A stretch of DNA of 64,000 nucleotides from Clostridiales bacterium (GCA_019419865.1 JAHZIG010000004.1:1-64000); one strand, 5' to 3'; shown: positions 20,081-28,709, counted from the stretch's first letter. The notes: a model not told the origin generated them from the sequence alone. Translations and numbers: made by a program.

Positions 20081-21012
20081 TCAGATCCGGCGCGATCCCA
20101 AATACTCCAATATATACTCCGTCGCCAGCTTTGCGTCGTCGCCGTAAAAACCGTGTCCTGCTCCTGAGATCACTTTTAACTCGGCGGACGGGTAGACCTC
20201 CGCGGCCCGTTCGGAATAGGAAAGAGGAACAATGTCGTCCTCGTCTCCGTGTATCAGCAAAACGTCTCTATCATAAGACGAGATCGCCCGATATATATCG
20301 TATCCAACGAGCGGTTCAAAGTACGCGCGTCCTACTGTCATCCACATAAAGTAATAAGTATCCGGGATATCTTCAACGCTTTTAAATAACTCGCGCGATC
20401 TGCAAGGACAAACGCGGGATATAAAAGAATCATTCCTCGAATATCTTCCTTGCGCTCCGCGGCGGCGATCGCCGAAACGGCGCCGCCCTGACTGCTTCCC
20501 ATCAAAAAGATATTATCTCCGTCTATATAATCGAGGCCGCGTATCGTCTCGATTACCGCGTCCAAATCGTCCTTTTCGGTAAAGACCGACATCTCTAAAG
20601 TCGAGCCGTCGCTGCGGCTGCCGGGACTTCCGCCGCAGAAGTCGAAACAGTAGACCGCGTATCCGTTTTCCGCCAGAACCTCCGCGTATTGCGCGCCGAC
20701 CCGATAATTCCCTCCGAAGCCGTGCGAGAATATCACCGCCGGTAGTTTTTCTCCGGCGTTTTCCGGAACGTATATCACTCCGTAAATTTGATTTCCGCCT
20801 CGATAAGCGTAAAGTTCTTCAGTCCTGTAAGAATAGGTCTTTGTATTATTTTCACCGCCGCCCCGAGCAGGCGACTCGGTCTGCGCTCCTTCCGTATCCG
20901 CCTGCGTTTGAGCGGAAGTTTCACGCGGGTCGCTCTCAATAGTCTCGCAGCCTGCAAACATAAGAATCGGAAGTAAGAGGAAGAAGAGCGCCGCGATAAA
21001 CCTAACGTTCAT
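20081..21012 (-). pseudogene. Alpha/beta hydrolase lipoprotein, split by a frameshift
   Basis: The ATG at 21012 (GGGAGATAGG site) opens a lipoprotein (lipobox MFAGC) with a hydrolase fold: HGFGG, nucleophile in GSSQGG, LLYPAFV. That frame ends at 20338. The rest of the fold (TVGRAYFEPLVGYDIY, HGDEDD, catalytic His in GAGHGF) continues in another frame to 20081. By alignment with the intact hydrolase-stalk protein at 11905, the shift falls at the CG-rich stretch 20391-20400 and needs one base (or four) added. All three catalytic residues are present across the two pieces. It is a broken gene, a read error, or a product needing frameshifting. It starts 4 bases after the flavodoxin stop codon. 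Confidence 0.8.
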
Positions 21013-21016
21013 AATC

Positions 21017-21670
21017 CTATCTCCCGCCAAATCCGTTTTCGGATAAATATGCGTCTATATCTCCGGTCTGGGAAGGACGCGCGAATAGTCCGTCGTGAAC
21101 GGAAGCGCCCTCGGCCGTCTCTCTAATAAAATCCATAGAATTATTAAATTGCTCCGTATCCATAGACGCCGATTGGGTGAACGGATAAATATCCACGCCG
21201 GTCAGATTGTAATTCTCCAAAAATGTTCCTATGATCATCGGCGCAGTATGCCACCATATCGGATATCCTATGAAAATCGCGTCGTATCCGTCGACCGACT
21301 CCGGCAAATTCTGAATTTCAGGCCGCGCGTTACTATCCCGCTCTTCCAACGCGACGTCGCCGCATTCGTTGTAGTCTGTAGGATACGGCTCCACAGGCTG
21401 GATCTCAAATATATCGCCGTCCGTCTTCTCCTGGATATACGTCGCCATCTCCTCGGTGTTTCCCGACCACGAAAAATACGCTATCAATACGTTTCCGTCA
21501 AACGCCGGAGTCGTCGCGTCGCTTCCGGAATCTTCGGAGCCGGAAGGCTCGACAGTAGCGTTATCCGCGGTTTCGGTCGACCCGTTTGCGTAATTATTCC
21601 CGGTCTGCGAACATGCGGCAAGCGAAAAAACTAATAACATAGCCAATATGGCGCTAAAAATCTTCCTCAT
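21017..21670 (-). CDS. Flavodoxin lipoprotein
   Basis: A 217-residue lipoprotein (lipobox SLAAC, Cys20), a Ser/Thr/Asp-rich linker (about 21-58) and a flavodoxin domain (about 60-213) with the classical FMN loop YFSWSGNT and the flavin-stacking segment GYPIWWH. It is the most canonical flavodoxin of the cluster. It probably carries electrons outside the membrane. It lies 13 bases after the alcohol dehydrogenase gene, with an AAAGGAGA site. Confidence 0.92.
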   Translation of the reverse strand: MRKIFSAILAMLLVFSLAACSQTGNNYANGSTETADNATVEPSGSEDSGSDATTPAFDGNVLIAYFSWSGNTEEMATYIQEKTDGDIFEIQPVEPYPTDYNECGDVALEERDSNARPEIQNLPESVDGYDAIFIGYPIWWHTAPMIIGTFLENYNLTGVDIYPFTQSASMDTEQFNNSMDFIRETAEGASVHDGLFARPSQTGDIDAYLSENGFGGR

Positions 21671-21683
21671 AATTGATTCTCCT

Positions 21684-22829
21684 TTACATACATTCCATGA
21701 GGATCTCGTATATCTCGTCCCTGCCCAGCTCGCGCGGATTGCATTTTATTATGTTACAGGTGTCCGCGACGCTGCGCAGAAGCTCCGGCGTTATCTCGAC
21801 CGTAGATTTCAGCTCCGAAAGCTTGGTCGGCAGTCCGCATTCCTTGATGAACTCCGCCAAAGCCTCGACGCCTTCCTCCGCGGTCTCGACTCCGAATACG
21901 ACCTTGGCAAAACGCGTAAATTTGAGCTCCGCGTCCTTTAAGATATGGCGGTAATATGCCGGGTGGATGACCGCGAGCCCCTGACCGTGGTTACAGTCGG
22001 TGTACGCGCCGAGCTGGTGTTCTATCTGGTGCGCCTGGAAATCGGTCAGGCGGCCTACCTTTAAGATCCCGTTCTCCGCCATCGCCGAATCCCACATCAA
22101 ATTGCCGCGCGCCTGCATATCGTTAATATCCTTAAGCAGTCTGCTCATATTGACTACCGTGTTTCGCATTATCGCAAGCGCAACGTCGTCCGATACGTTG
22201 TCCTCGTCCGAATTTCCCAAATAGGTCTCCATAGCGTGGCTCAAGGTGTCGAACGCGCCGGAGAGTACCTGCATACGCGGAACCGAAGCCGTATACGCCG
22301 GATCGAGAACCGCAAACGTCGCCGCGCTACCTACTATAGGGCCTTTCCACTTCTTGTCTTCGACCGTGATAACGGCGCCCGAATTCATCTCCGCGCCCGT
22401 TCCCGAGGCCGTGACCACCGCGCCCATAGGAACGCCGTCGGTCGGGAATTTCCCGGACTTATACTCCATATCCCAGATATCCTCGTCTATCTTAGCCTGA
22501 GCGGATACGACCTTACAGCAGTCGATAACGCTGCCGCCGCCGACCGCTAAGATGAAATCGACGTTTTTATCCTTCGCGAGCTTCGCGCCCTCTTGAACCT
22601 TAGAGTATTTCGGGTTGGACGTGATCCCCGAAAATTCTACGACTTCCTTGCCCGCCTGAGACAGGAGTTTTATAAGTTCGTCGTATACGCCGTTCTTCTT
22701 GATCGAGCCGCCGCCGTAGGCGAGCATGACGGTCTTGCCTATCTTTCCCAGTCCGGCTTCCAAAGCCTGAGCCGCGGCGCCCTCGCCGAAATAGACCTTT
22801 GTCGGATAAGAATAAGTAAATTTGTTCAT
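21684..22829 (-). CDS. Iron-containing alcohol dehydrogenase
   Basis: A 381-residue group III alcohol dehydrogenase of the YqhD/butanol-dehydrogenase type, reducing aldehydes with NAD(P)H. The nucleotide site GGGSVID (about 97-103) and metal ligands are present: Asp and His in FDTLSHAMETY, His in QAHQIEHQLG and HGQGLAVIHP. No signal peptide. It is the first gene of the nine-gene operon. Its leader contains a large interrupted inverted repeat (22831-22916) that overlaps its ribosome site (AAGGA). Aldehyde detoxification would match the MerR-type regulator and the CMD and hydrolase genes nearby. Confidence 0.94.
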   Translation of the reverse strand: MNKFTYSYPTKVYFGEGAAAQALEAGLGKIGKTVMLAYGGGSIKKNGVYDELIKLLSQAGKEVVEFSGITSNPKYSKVQEGAKLAKDKNVDFILAVGGGSVIDCCKVVSAQAKIDEDIWDMEYKSGKFPTDGVPMGAVVTASGTGAEMNSGAVITVEDKKWKGPIVGSAATFAVLDPAYTASVPRMQVLSGAFDTLSHAMETYLGNSDEDNVSDDVALAIMRNTVVNMSRLLKDINDMQARGNLMWDSAMAENGILKVGRLTDFQAHQIEHQLGAYTDCNHGQGLAVIHPAYYRHILKDAELKFTRFAKVVFGVETAEEGVEALAEFIKECGLPTKLSELKSTVEITPELLRSVADTCNIIKCNPRELGRDEIYEILMECM

Positions 22830-22830
22830 A

Positions 22831-22920
22831 ATAATCTCTTATCATTCCTTGCCCTGCGGATAAGAGAAATTTTAATACTATATTATGCCGGCGCAGGGCG
22901 GCGGAATGGAGATTATTATA
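22831..22920 (-). promoter_or_regulatory. Structured leader and -10 box of the redox operon
   Basis: Three perfectly complementary arm pairs are nested here: 22831-22838 with 22909-22916, 22843-22848 with 22903-22908, and 22851-22858 with 22892-22899. They surround a 33-base AT-rich loop. The inner pairs would sequester AAGGA, the likely ribosome site of the alcohol dehydrogenase gene. Minus-strand TATAAT lies at 22915-22920; a transcript from there would keep the two inner arm pairs. It matches no riboswitch class I know. Confidence 0.5.
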
Positions 22921-23274
22921 CGCCCATGCGCGTTTCCGAGCGCTATGCGAGGAAAATTTCGCGCGGGCGCTTAAATCCTGCCGGAGGCTAACGTGAAAGG
23001 AATTTTCACGTTAGATTCTCCTTTTAAAGTTTAATTAAACGCCAACGAATTATTTCGTCTGTGTTGATTTTTACTCATATTCACATTTTAATATACCGCC
23101 AATTCATTATCAATGGTCAGCTACATATATTTTCGGGTTTATGCCACATTTGACAGCGTTATGAGGCGTAAAATTCCTCGGACTTCGCTTGCCGCGAAAC
23201 GATTTATTTGAGCCCTATATTGTTGAATATTTATATAAAAATAAGTTTTTTTAGGTAATATAATCAAAAAAGTA
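22921..23274. other. Intergenic region between the redox operon and the WG/stalk gene
   Basis: About 350 bases. The first 70 are GC-rich with short self-complementary runs and probably belong to the regulatory region of the redox operon. The rest is AT-rich with no gene that I can support. Confidence 0.4.
22988..23014. repeat. Perfect 11-bp hairpin upstream of the redox operon
   Basis: CTAACGTGAAA (22988-22998) and its exact complement (23004-23014) enclose five bases. No T run follows on either strand, so it is more likely a protein site than a terminator. Confidence 0.5.
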
Positions 23275-23303
23275 TTGACGTATCATAATCGGCATGATAA
23301 AAT
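23275..23303 (+). promoter_or_regulatory. Promoter of the WG/stalk gene
   Basis: TTGACG (23275-23280), 17 bases, TAAAAT (23298-23303), about 80 bases before the start codon. Confidence 0.65.
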
Positions 23304-23384
23304 TAATTTAAACTTATAATCAAAAATTGTAAAAGCGTAAGACGAAAAAACAGAATAATCTTACGCAGGGTGGAGGGAAAGTAT

Positions 23385-25058
23385 ATGTTTAAGCGTCGCG
23401 TAAATAAAACTTTTTATTTTATTTTTTCAATTCTACTTATATCGAACGCATTACTAACAACAAGTACGTTTGCGAGCGGATATAGCGAACTTCCCGGTTA
23501 TGCGACGGAGGAAATCCCTGTTAATAAGAGTATAGAACATGCTAAGTATATAAAAATTCTTTGCAGCGATAAAAATGGGATATACGCATATGCCTTTGAT
23601 TCTTATGGCGATTATATGCGAAATATATTTATTGATTACGCCGGAAACGTTTACGATAATTTGGAATTATTTGGCATAGAGAGCGTTACGGATCCGGATA
23701 GCGTAAGCGAATATGTCGAAGTTTTTAACGATGGCGTTGCAAGAGTAAAATGGGGCGATTATTACGGATATATTGACGAAAACTATAACTGGATAATTCC
23801 GCCGGTATATTCTACAGCGTCCGATTTTGACAACGGGTACTGTGTTGTTCAATACGGCCAAGACGCTGAATACTTGATGAACAAAGACGGAGAAATACTT
23901 GTCGAGGCGGATTATTTTATCCATAACTCAAGCGAATCCGCCGCGTTTGAATACGGTTATTCGTCGGTTTTCAGCAACGGTTACGCCGCGTATGTAAAGA
24001 ACAACGAGGTATACTATTTGGATAAAGATCTAAATTCTATAAAAGCGGAGATCAGCCGGCCGTACGAAAGATTCGGAAAAACGGAAATGTTCTTCGACGG
24101 CGGAACGTTGGTAGAATGGCGATACACAACCAATGCTGAAAGCTACAATTATTATTATAATATTATAGGCCACGATGGAAAAGTCAAGTATACCTATGAA
24201 ATGACAGTTCCGGGAACTGTAGCGTTAGGCGAACATTTTGTCAATGTACTCTCCGATGGGAACGTTTTGTTTGCCTCTCCCAATTTTAATAGTGGTGAAC
24301 CGAACGTCGGCAATCTAAGTTCTAAGTTTATATTAGTTTCAAGCGACGGGCAGGTGATATTCAAAACCAAAGAACTTGAATATTTCGGATATTATGGGAA
24401 TTTTTACAACTTTCAAAGTATCGATAATTACATTGTTAGAAATTGCTTTGTAAGCGGTATACAGTATTATGACTTTAACTTTGAACAGGTGTGCGATATA
24501 AAACGATCAAAAGAGGACTACGTAGTTATCGGCAACAATGAAGTTATATATAACGATAGTATTGTAGCGGAGCTGGACGGCGCTCTTGAGGAAGATTCGG
24601 ATATTATCGAAATAGAGAAAATTATATTGACCTATCCTGAAGACAGTCAAATAAAAAGAGGAGTCAAAACTGTCGATCGCAGTCGGATACCTAACAATTA
24701 TAAGGAAGTCGTTTTAGTATATATCGATAATGATAGGTTAACGTTCGATAAACAACCAATACTGGAAAACGACCGCACCCTCGTGCCGATGCGGGCGATA
24801 TTCGAGGCGCTTGAAGCCGAAGTCACATGGGATAACGACACCAACACTGCGACCGCTGTAAAAGACGGAACCACTATCTCAATAACGATCGATAGCGACG
24901 TTATGTACAAAAACGGAGAGGCGATACAGCTCGACGCTCCGGCGAGGCTGATAGACGACGGGTATACGTTTGTGCCGCTGAGAGCCGTGTCCGAGGCTTT
25001 GGACTGCGACGTGCAGTGGAACGAGGAGCAACAACGGATAGATATATTGAGCGATTGA
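23385..25058 (+). CDS. Exported WG-repeat-like protein with C-terminal stalk domain
   Basis: A 557-residue secreted protein. The ATG at 23385 is chosen because GGAGGG lies just before it; a GTG 15 bases upstream overlaps that site. The signal peptide ends near TFAS. The middle (about 70-420) is rich in Tyr/Gly/Asp and contains WG-type beta units (WGDYYGYIDENYNWIIPPVY). The C-terminal 120 residues are a stalk pair (NDRTLVPMRAIFEALEA, TFVPLRAVSEALDCDV). It probably forms a beta-rich surface binding or display protein. The next gene is a small relative of its C-terminus. Confidence 0.8.
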   Translation: MFKRRVNKTFYFIFSILLISNALLTTSTFASGYSELPGYATEEIPVNKSIEHAKYIKILCSDKNGIYAYAFDSYGDYMRNIFIDYAGNVYDNLELFGIESVTDPDSVSEYVEVFNDGVARVKWGDYYGYIDENYNWIIPPVYSTASDFDNGYCVVQYGQDAEYLMNKDGEILVEADYFIHNSSESAAFEYGYSSVFSNGYAAYVKNNEVYYLDKDLNSIKAEISRPYERFGKTEMFFDGGTLVEWRYTTNAESYNYYYNIIGHDGKVKYTYEMTVPGTVALGEHFVNVLSDGNVLFASPNFNSGEPNVGNLSSKFILVSSDGQVIFKTKELEYFGYYGNFYNFQSIDNYIVRNCFVSGIQYYDFNFEQVCDIKRSKEDYVVIGNNEVIYNDSIVAELDGALEEDSDIIEIEKIILTYPEDSQIKRGVKTVDRSRIPNNYKEVVLVYIDNDRLTFDKQPILENDRTLVPMRAIFEALEAEVTWDNDTNTATAVKDGTTISITIDSDVMYKNGEAIQLDAPARLIDDGYTFVPLRAVSEALDCDVQWNEEQQRIDILSD

Positions 25059-25107
25059 GTTCGCGACCGAAAATGTAATATATATTGTAGTACGAGGTAA
25101 AAAGTTT

Positions 25108-25449
25108 ATGAAAAAATTAAGCATGGGATTATCGGTATTGATCATGATGTTATTTATTTTTATACCTGTAACCGCAAACGATGGTATAGATATAAGCGAC
25201 GACTTTATCGAGGTTGAATTGGATGAACTGAAGGGCGCGGCTACTATAGAAAAAAACGGAACTACTCTCGCGCTAACGATAGGAAGCGACGTTATGTATA
25301 AGAACGGAGAGGAGATAAAGCTTGGCGTTCCTGTTAGTATTAAGTATGCCGGCAATGTATTTGTGCCGCTTAGACCTATAGTCGAGGCGTTAGGCTGTGA
25401 TGTTCAGTGGAACGAGGATTTACAACGGGTCGATATAACGACTAAGTAA
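25108..25449 (+). CDS. Small exported half-stalk protein
   Basis: A 113-residue protein with a signal peptide (about 1-23) and a single stalk half (about 50-112: LTIGSDVMYKNGEEIKL, VFVPLRPIVEALGCDVQWNE). Its DNA is clearly similar to the 3' end of the preceding gene, so it arose by tandem duplication with loss of the first half. The region equivalent to the first stalk half is missing. It lies 49 bases after the WG/stalk gene and is likely cotranscribed. It may be a remnant or a partner subunit. Confidence 0.75.
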   Translation: MKKLSMGLSVLIMMLFIFIPVTANDGIDISDDFIEVELDELKGAATIEKNGTTLALTIGSDVMYKNGEEIKLGVPVSIKYAGNVFVPLRPIVEALGCDVQWNEDLQRVDITTK

Positions 25450-25586
25450 AGTTCGCCTATTCTTAATTGCCCGGGTCGTGAAAACGCTGCGGCCGCTTCA
25501 ATTAAACTATTGCTTTTCGGCAACATGAGCGCTAAAATAATAATCGATAATCTTATAAAGCGAACTATGCGGAATGGAGGCAGTTT

Positions 25587-26246
25587 ATGAGAATAGCTAC
25601 GTCAAAGCAAATGAAAGAGATCGAACGCCGCGCCGACGAATCCGGGCTTTCGTATTATCAGATGATGGAAAACGCGGGAGCAGCGGCGGCCGAGGTCGTA
25701 AAAAGTACCGAGAATTTTAACGAAAAGGTTATCCTGATCTGCGCGGGAACAGGCAATAACGGAGGAGACGGTTACGTCGTCGCAAGACTGCTCAAGGAGT
25801 CGGGCGCGATGACTTTCATAATGACGTCCGACGGCGCGCCCAAAACCGATTGCGCCTTGACAAATTTTAATAAGGCGCGGGATATGAATATAGAGATCGT
25901 GCAGTTTGATCCTAAAACTTCGCTTCCGCTAATATTGGGCGCCGATATAATAATCGACGCGATCTACGGAACGGGCTTTCACGGCGAATTAAAATCTGAA
26001 ATTCGCGCGTTTACAAAAATGATAAACGAAAGCGACGCGATAAAGATAGCCTTGGATCTGCCGAGCGGAGTCAACGCCGACACCGGAGATTTCGATCCCG
26101 ACGCGGTAAAGGCGGATACCACAATAGCCTTCGACAGCTTTAAGCCCGCTCATATGAGCGATAAGGCCTTGTCTCATATAGGCAGACCAATACTTAAGGA
26201 TATCGGGATCCCGGACGATTGTCACGATATAACGGTCGATCGGTAA
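25587..26246 (+). CDS. nnrE: NAD(P)H-hydrate epimerase
   Basis: A 219-residue YjeF N-terminal domain protein that epimerises damaged NAD(P)H hydrates so that a dehydratase can repair them. Signature segments: GTGNNGGDGYVVARLL (about 52-67), ADIIIDAIYGTGF (about 117-129) and ALDLPSGVNADTG. The C-terminal dehydratase domain (NnrD) found in fused versions is absent and must be encoded elsewhere. A GGAGG site precedes the ATG. Its terminator follows directly. Confidence 0.92.
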   Translation: MRIATSKQMKEIERRADESGLSYYQMMENAGAAAAEVVKSTENFNEKVILICAGTGNNGGDGYVVARLLKESGAMTFIMTSDGAPKTDCALTNFNKARDMNIEIVQFDPKTSLPLILGADIIIDAIYGTGFHGELKSEIRAFTKMINESDAIKIALDLPSGVNADTGDFDPDAVKADTTIAFDSFKPAHMSDKALSHIGRPILKDIGIPDDCHDITVDR

Positions 26247-26271
26247 AACGATATAATTTTATAAAATTTTG

Positions 26272-26297
26272 CGCCGCATCTTTTGAGCGGCGTTTTT
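26272..26297 (+). terminator. Terminator after nnrE
   Basis: A 6-bp GC stem (26272-26277 with 26287-26292) is followed by five T. Confidence 0.75.
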
Positions 26298-26445
26298 ACT
26301 ATCTCTCTTAACTGCCGCTATAATTATATTGAAATTCTATGCTATTTGATCGTCTTGATACGCGCGTCTTTAAAACGTATAAATATAGCGTTTATTAATA
26401 GGAATTAAATAACGTTATATTTATTATATGCAGCGTATTTCCAGA

Positions 26446-26473
26446 TTGAATATATTAGAAACTATGTTATAAT
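26446..26473 (+). promoter_or_regulatory. Promoter of the FMN-reductase-like pair
   Basis: TTGAAT (26446-26451), 16 bases, TATAAT (26468-26473), 40 bases before the first start codon. Confidence 0.55.
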
Positions 26474-26512
26474 AATATTACTATATAATATAAATGAAAA
26501 AGAGGAACGTAA

Positions 26513-27025
26513 ATGAATCTACTCATGTCAGATATCTCGCTGAATCCGCCGTTTGAGCAAAATGCGGAAAACAAATATATAGATTTATCAAAATTTATAA
26601 TTTCAAGCTGTATAGGCTGTTTCGGTTGCTGGATAAAAACTCCCGGCAAATGCGTTATCAGAGACGACGCCGCAAAAATATATCCATTGATCGCTGGCAG
26701 TTGTAACGTAATTTACGTAAGTAAATTATTCTGCGGATCGTATGATACGACAATGAAGATAATTTTAGAACGCGCGATACCGATCCAGCAGGCGTTCATA
26801 CGCGTATACGGCGGAGAAACGCACCATGTTCAAAGAAACGTAGTTTCTAAAAACGCGGTTATAATCGGATATGGAAGCAAAAATAAAGAGGAACGGATAG
26901 TATTTGAAAATCTGATCGAGAGAAATTCTAAAAATATGCTTTTTAACGAATACAAAGTTGTATTCGCCGATAAAGAAAATTTAAGTAAAGCGGTAGACGA
27001 GGCGGTGAAATCATGGAGAATTTAA
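26513..27025 (+). CDS. Flavodoxin-family protein with cysteine cluster
   Basis: A 170-residue protein related to NADPH-dependent FMN reductases and iron-sulfur flavoproteins. It has the CIGCFGC...GKCVIRDD cluster (about 33-52) that follows the first strand in this family, and a flavodoxin-like core (VSKLFCGSYDTTMKIILER). The usual N-terminal GSPR loop is absent; it is present instead in the next protein. The two genes overlap by 13 bases, suggesting a translationally coupled heteromer in which each supplies part of a flavin site. This is inference. Confidence 0.78.
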   Translation: MNLLMSDISLNPPFEQNAENKYIDLSKFIISSCIGCFGCWIKTPGKCVIRDDAAKIYPLIAGSCNVIYVSKLFCGSYDTTMKIILERAIPIQQAFIRVYGGETHHVQRNVVSKNAVIIGYGSKNKEERIVFENLIERNSKNMLFNEYKVVFADKENLSKAVDEAVKSWRI

Positions 27026-27630
27026 TAATAATTAACGGAAGCCCCAGAGGCGAGAGATCAAACTCAAACGAGTATTCAAAGATATTTAAAACCTATTGGA
27101 ACGAACCTGTAGAGAGTTATATTATATTGGATAAACGACATTCGGACGTTTGCCGTAAAATTAGCGATTACAGTAATATCTTATTCGTTTTTCCGCTGTA
27201 TGCAGACTGCCTTCCCGCTATATTATTAGAATTTTTAAAAGAACTTGAAAAACATGATATAAAGAACAAGCCGACAGTGCACGCTATAATCAACTGCGGT
27301 TTTATGGAACCAGAACAGAACTATGTCGCGGTTGATATTTTGCGTTTATTCTGTCAAAACAACAAATTTAAGTTTGGAACAGTTTTATGTATTGGCTCGG
27401 GAGAGGCTATTTTAAAAACGCCTTTTTCCAATTTGGTTAAGCGGAAGATAAGAAAAACTGCTGCAGCGATAAAAAAGAATAAAAATTTGATCTTAAAAGT
27501 AACAATGCCGATCCCAAAGAAATTATACGTAAAAGCCTCGGCAAGCTATTGGCTAAATCTCGGCGCCAAAAACGGTATAGACTATGAAGAAATGAGTAGA
27601 ATGGAGATTGAGGACAAGCTAAATCCTTAA
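27013..27630 (+). CDS. NADPH-dependent FMN reductase-like protein
   Basis: A 205-residue flavodoxin-fold protein with the FMN loop INGSPRGERSNS (about 7-18), FVFPLYADCLPA (about 60-71) and a basic, hydrophobic C-terminal third (about 140-190) that may touch the membrane. No cysteine cluster. It overlaps the preceding gene, which has the cluster but lacks the loop. The function is probably a small flavin reductase; substrate unknown. Confidence 0.8.
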   Translation: MENLIIINGSPRGERSNSNEYSKIFKTYWNEPVESYIILDKRHSDVCRKISDYSNILFVFPLYADCLPAILLEFLKELEKHDIKNKPTVHAIINCGFMEPEQNYVAVDILRLFCQNNKFKFGTVLCIGSGEAILKTPFSNLVKRKIRKTAAAIKKNKNLILKVTMPIPKKLYVKASASYWLNLGAKNGIDYEEMSRMEIEDKLNP

Positions 27631-27639
27631 AAACATACG

Positions 27640-27680
27640 ATAACTTAAGGGAACAGATAAAAGTCGTTCCCTTAAGTTAT
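27640..27680. terminator. Bidirectional terminator between converging genes
   Basis: A perfect 15-bp stem (27640-27654 with 27666-27680, eleven-base loop) lies between genes ending at 27630 and 27696. A minus-strand T run follows a few bases away; the plus side is only AT-rich. Confidence 0.75.
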
Positions 27681-27695
27681 ATTAAAGCTCCATTT

Positions 27696-28709
27696 TTAAA
27701 ATTCTCTTCCGACGCACGGAGCGATCGTTTTAAGTCTCTCCGTTAGGTTTTTAAACTGTTCCGGCGTTATCGACTGAGCTCCGTCGCACAGGGCGTTTGC
27801 CGGATCGTTATGAACTTCGATTATGAGTCCGTCCGCTCCGGAAGCTATCGCGGCTATAGACATCTGCTCGACCATCCACGAGCGCCCGCATGCGTGCGAC
27901 GGATCTACTACTACCGGCAGATGCGAAAGATTTTTTACCGCCAATACCGCACTGAGGTCGAGGGTGTTCCGCGTGTAAGTCTCAAACGTTCTTATTCCGC
28001 GTTCGCAGAGTATGACGTTGTTGTTGCCGCCCGACATTATATACTCGGCGGACATCAGCCATTCCTCAATCGTTGAAGAAAGTCCGCGTTTTAGAAGTAT
28101 CGGTTTATCTATTTTCCCAAGCTGTTTAAGCAGATCGAAGTTTTGCATGTTTCTGGCTCCAACCTGAATTATATCGACCTCGTCCACGAATCTGTCTATC
28201 GCGTCCGTAGACATGATCTCTGAAACCACGGGCATATCCGCGGCCTCTCCGGCTTCTTTTAACAGATCGAGTCCCTCGAACTCAAGTCCCTGGAACGAAT
28301 ACGGCGACGTGCGAGGTTTAAACGCGCCGCCGCGCAGAGCGAGAGCTCCATACTCTTTTACTTTTTTAGCTATACCGATTATCTGTTCCTTACTCTCTAC
28401 CGAACAGGGCCCGGCGATCACCGCCAGCTTTTTACCGCCTATAGAACCGTTTTTTATATTGATAACGGTATCCTCGGGATGATATTTTCTGTTCGCCTTC
28501 TTATAAGGCTCCGAAACGCGCATGACGCGTTCGACGCCCGGCATAATCTCAAGCTTTTCCACGTCCAGCTTAGACGCGTTGCCCTCGGCTCCGAGAATGG
28601 TCGTCTCGGCGCCTCGGCTCACCATTACGTTTACGCCGTGTGATTCCATCTCCTTTTTTACAGCTTCAAGCTGGGATTCTTCATATCCGTGTTTTAATAT
28701 AATTACCAT
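27696..28709 (-). CDS. aroF: 3-deoxy-7-phosphoheptulonate synthase
   Basis: A 337-residue type I-beta DAHP synthase, the first step of the shikimate pathway (phosphoenolpyruvate plus erythrose 4-phosphate). An N-terminal ferredoxin-like regulatory domain (about 1-70) precedes the barrel. Key segments: AGPCSVES (about 100), LRGGAFKPRTSPYSFQG, VGARNMQNF, LKRG, CERGIRTFE and DPSHACGR with the metal histidine. It is monocistronic with its own promoter and shared terminator. Feedback control by aromatic amino acids through the N-terminal domain is known for this class. Confidence 0.96.
   Translation of the reverse strand: MVIILKHGYEESQLEAVKKEMESHGVNVMVSRGAETTILGAEGNASKLDVEKLEIMPGVERVMRVSEPYKKANRKYHPEDTVINIKNGSIGGKKLAVIAGPCSVESKEQIIGIAKKVKEYGALALRGGAFKPRTSPYSFQGLEFEGLDLLKEAGEAADMPVVSEIMSTDAIDRFVDEVDIIQVGARNMQNFDLLKQLGKIDKPILLKRGLSSTIEEWLMSAEYIMSGGNNNVILCERGIRTFETYTRNTLDLSAVLAVKNLSHLPVVVDPSHACGRSWMVEQMSIAAIASGADGLIIEVHNDPANALCDGAQSITPEQFKNLTERLKTIAPCVGREF

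Noticed and set aside
22988..23014. The perfect 11-bp hairpin as a Rho-independent terminator
   Set aside because: No T run follows on either strand.
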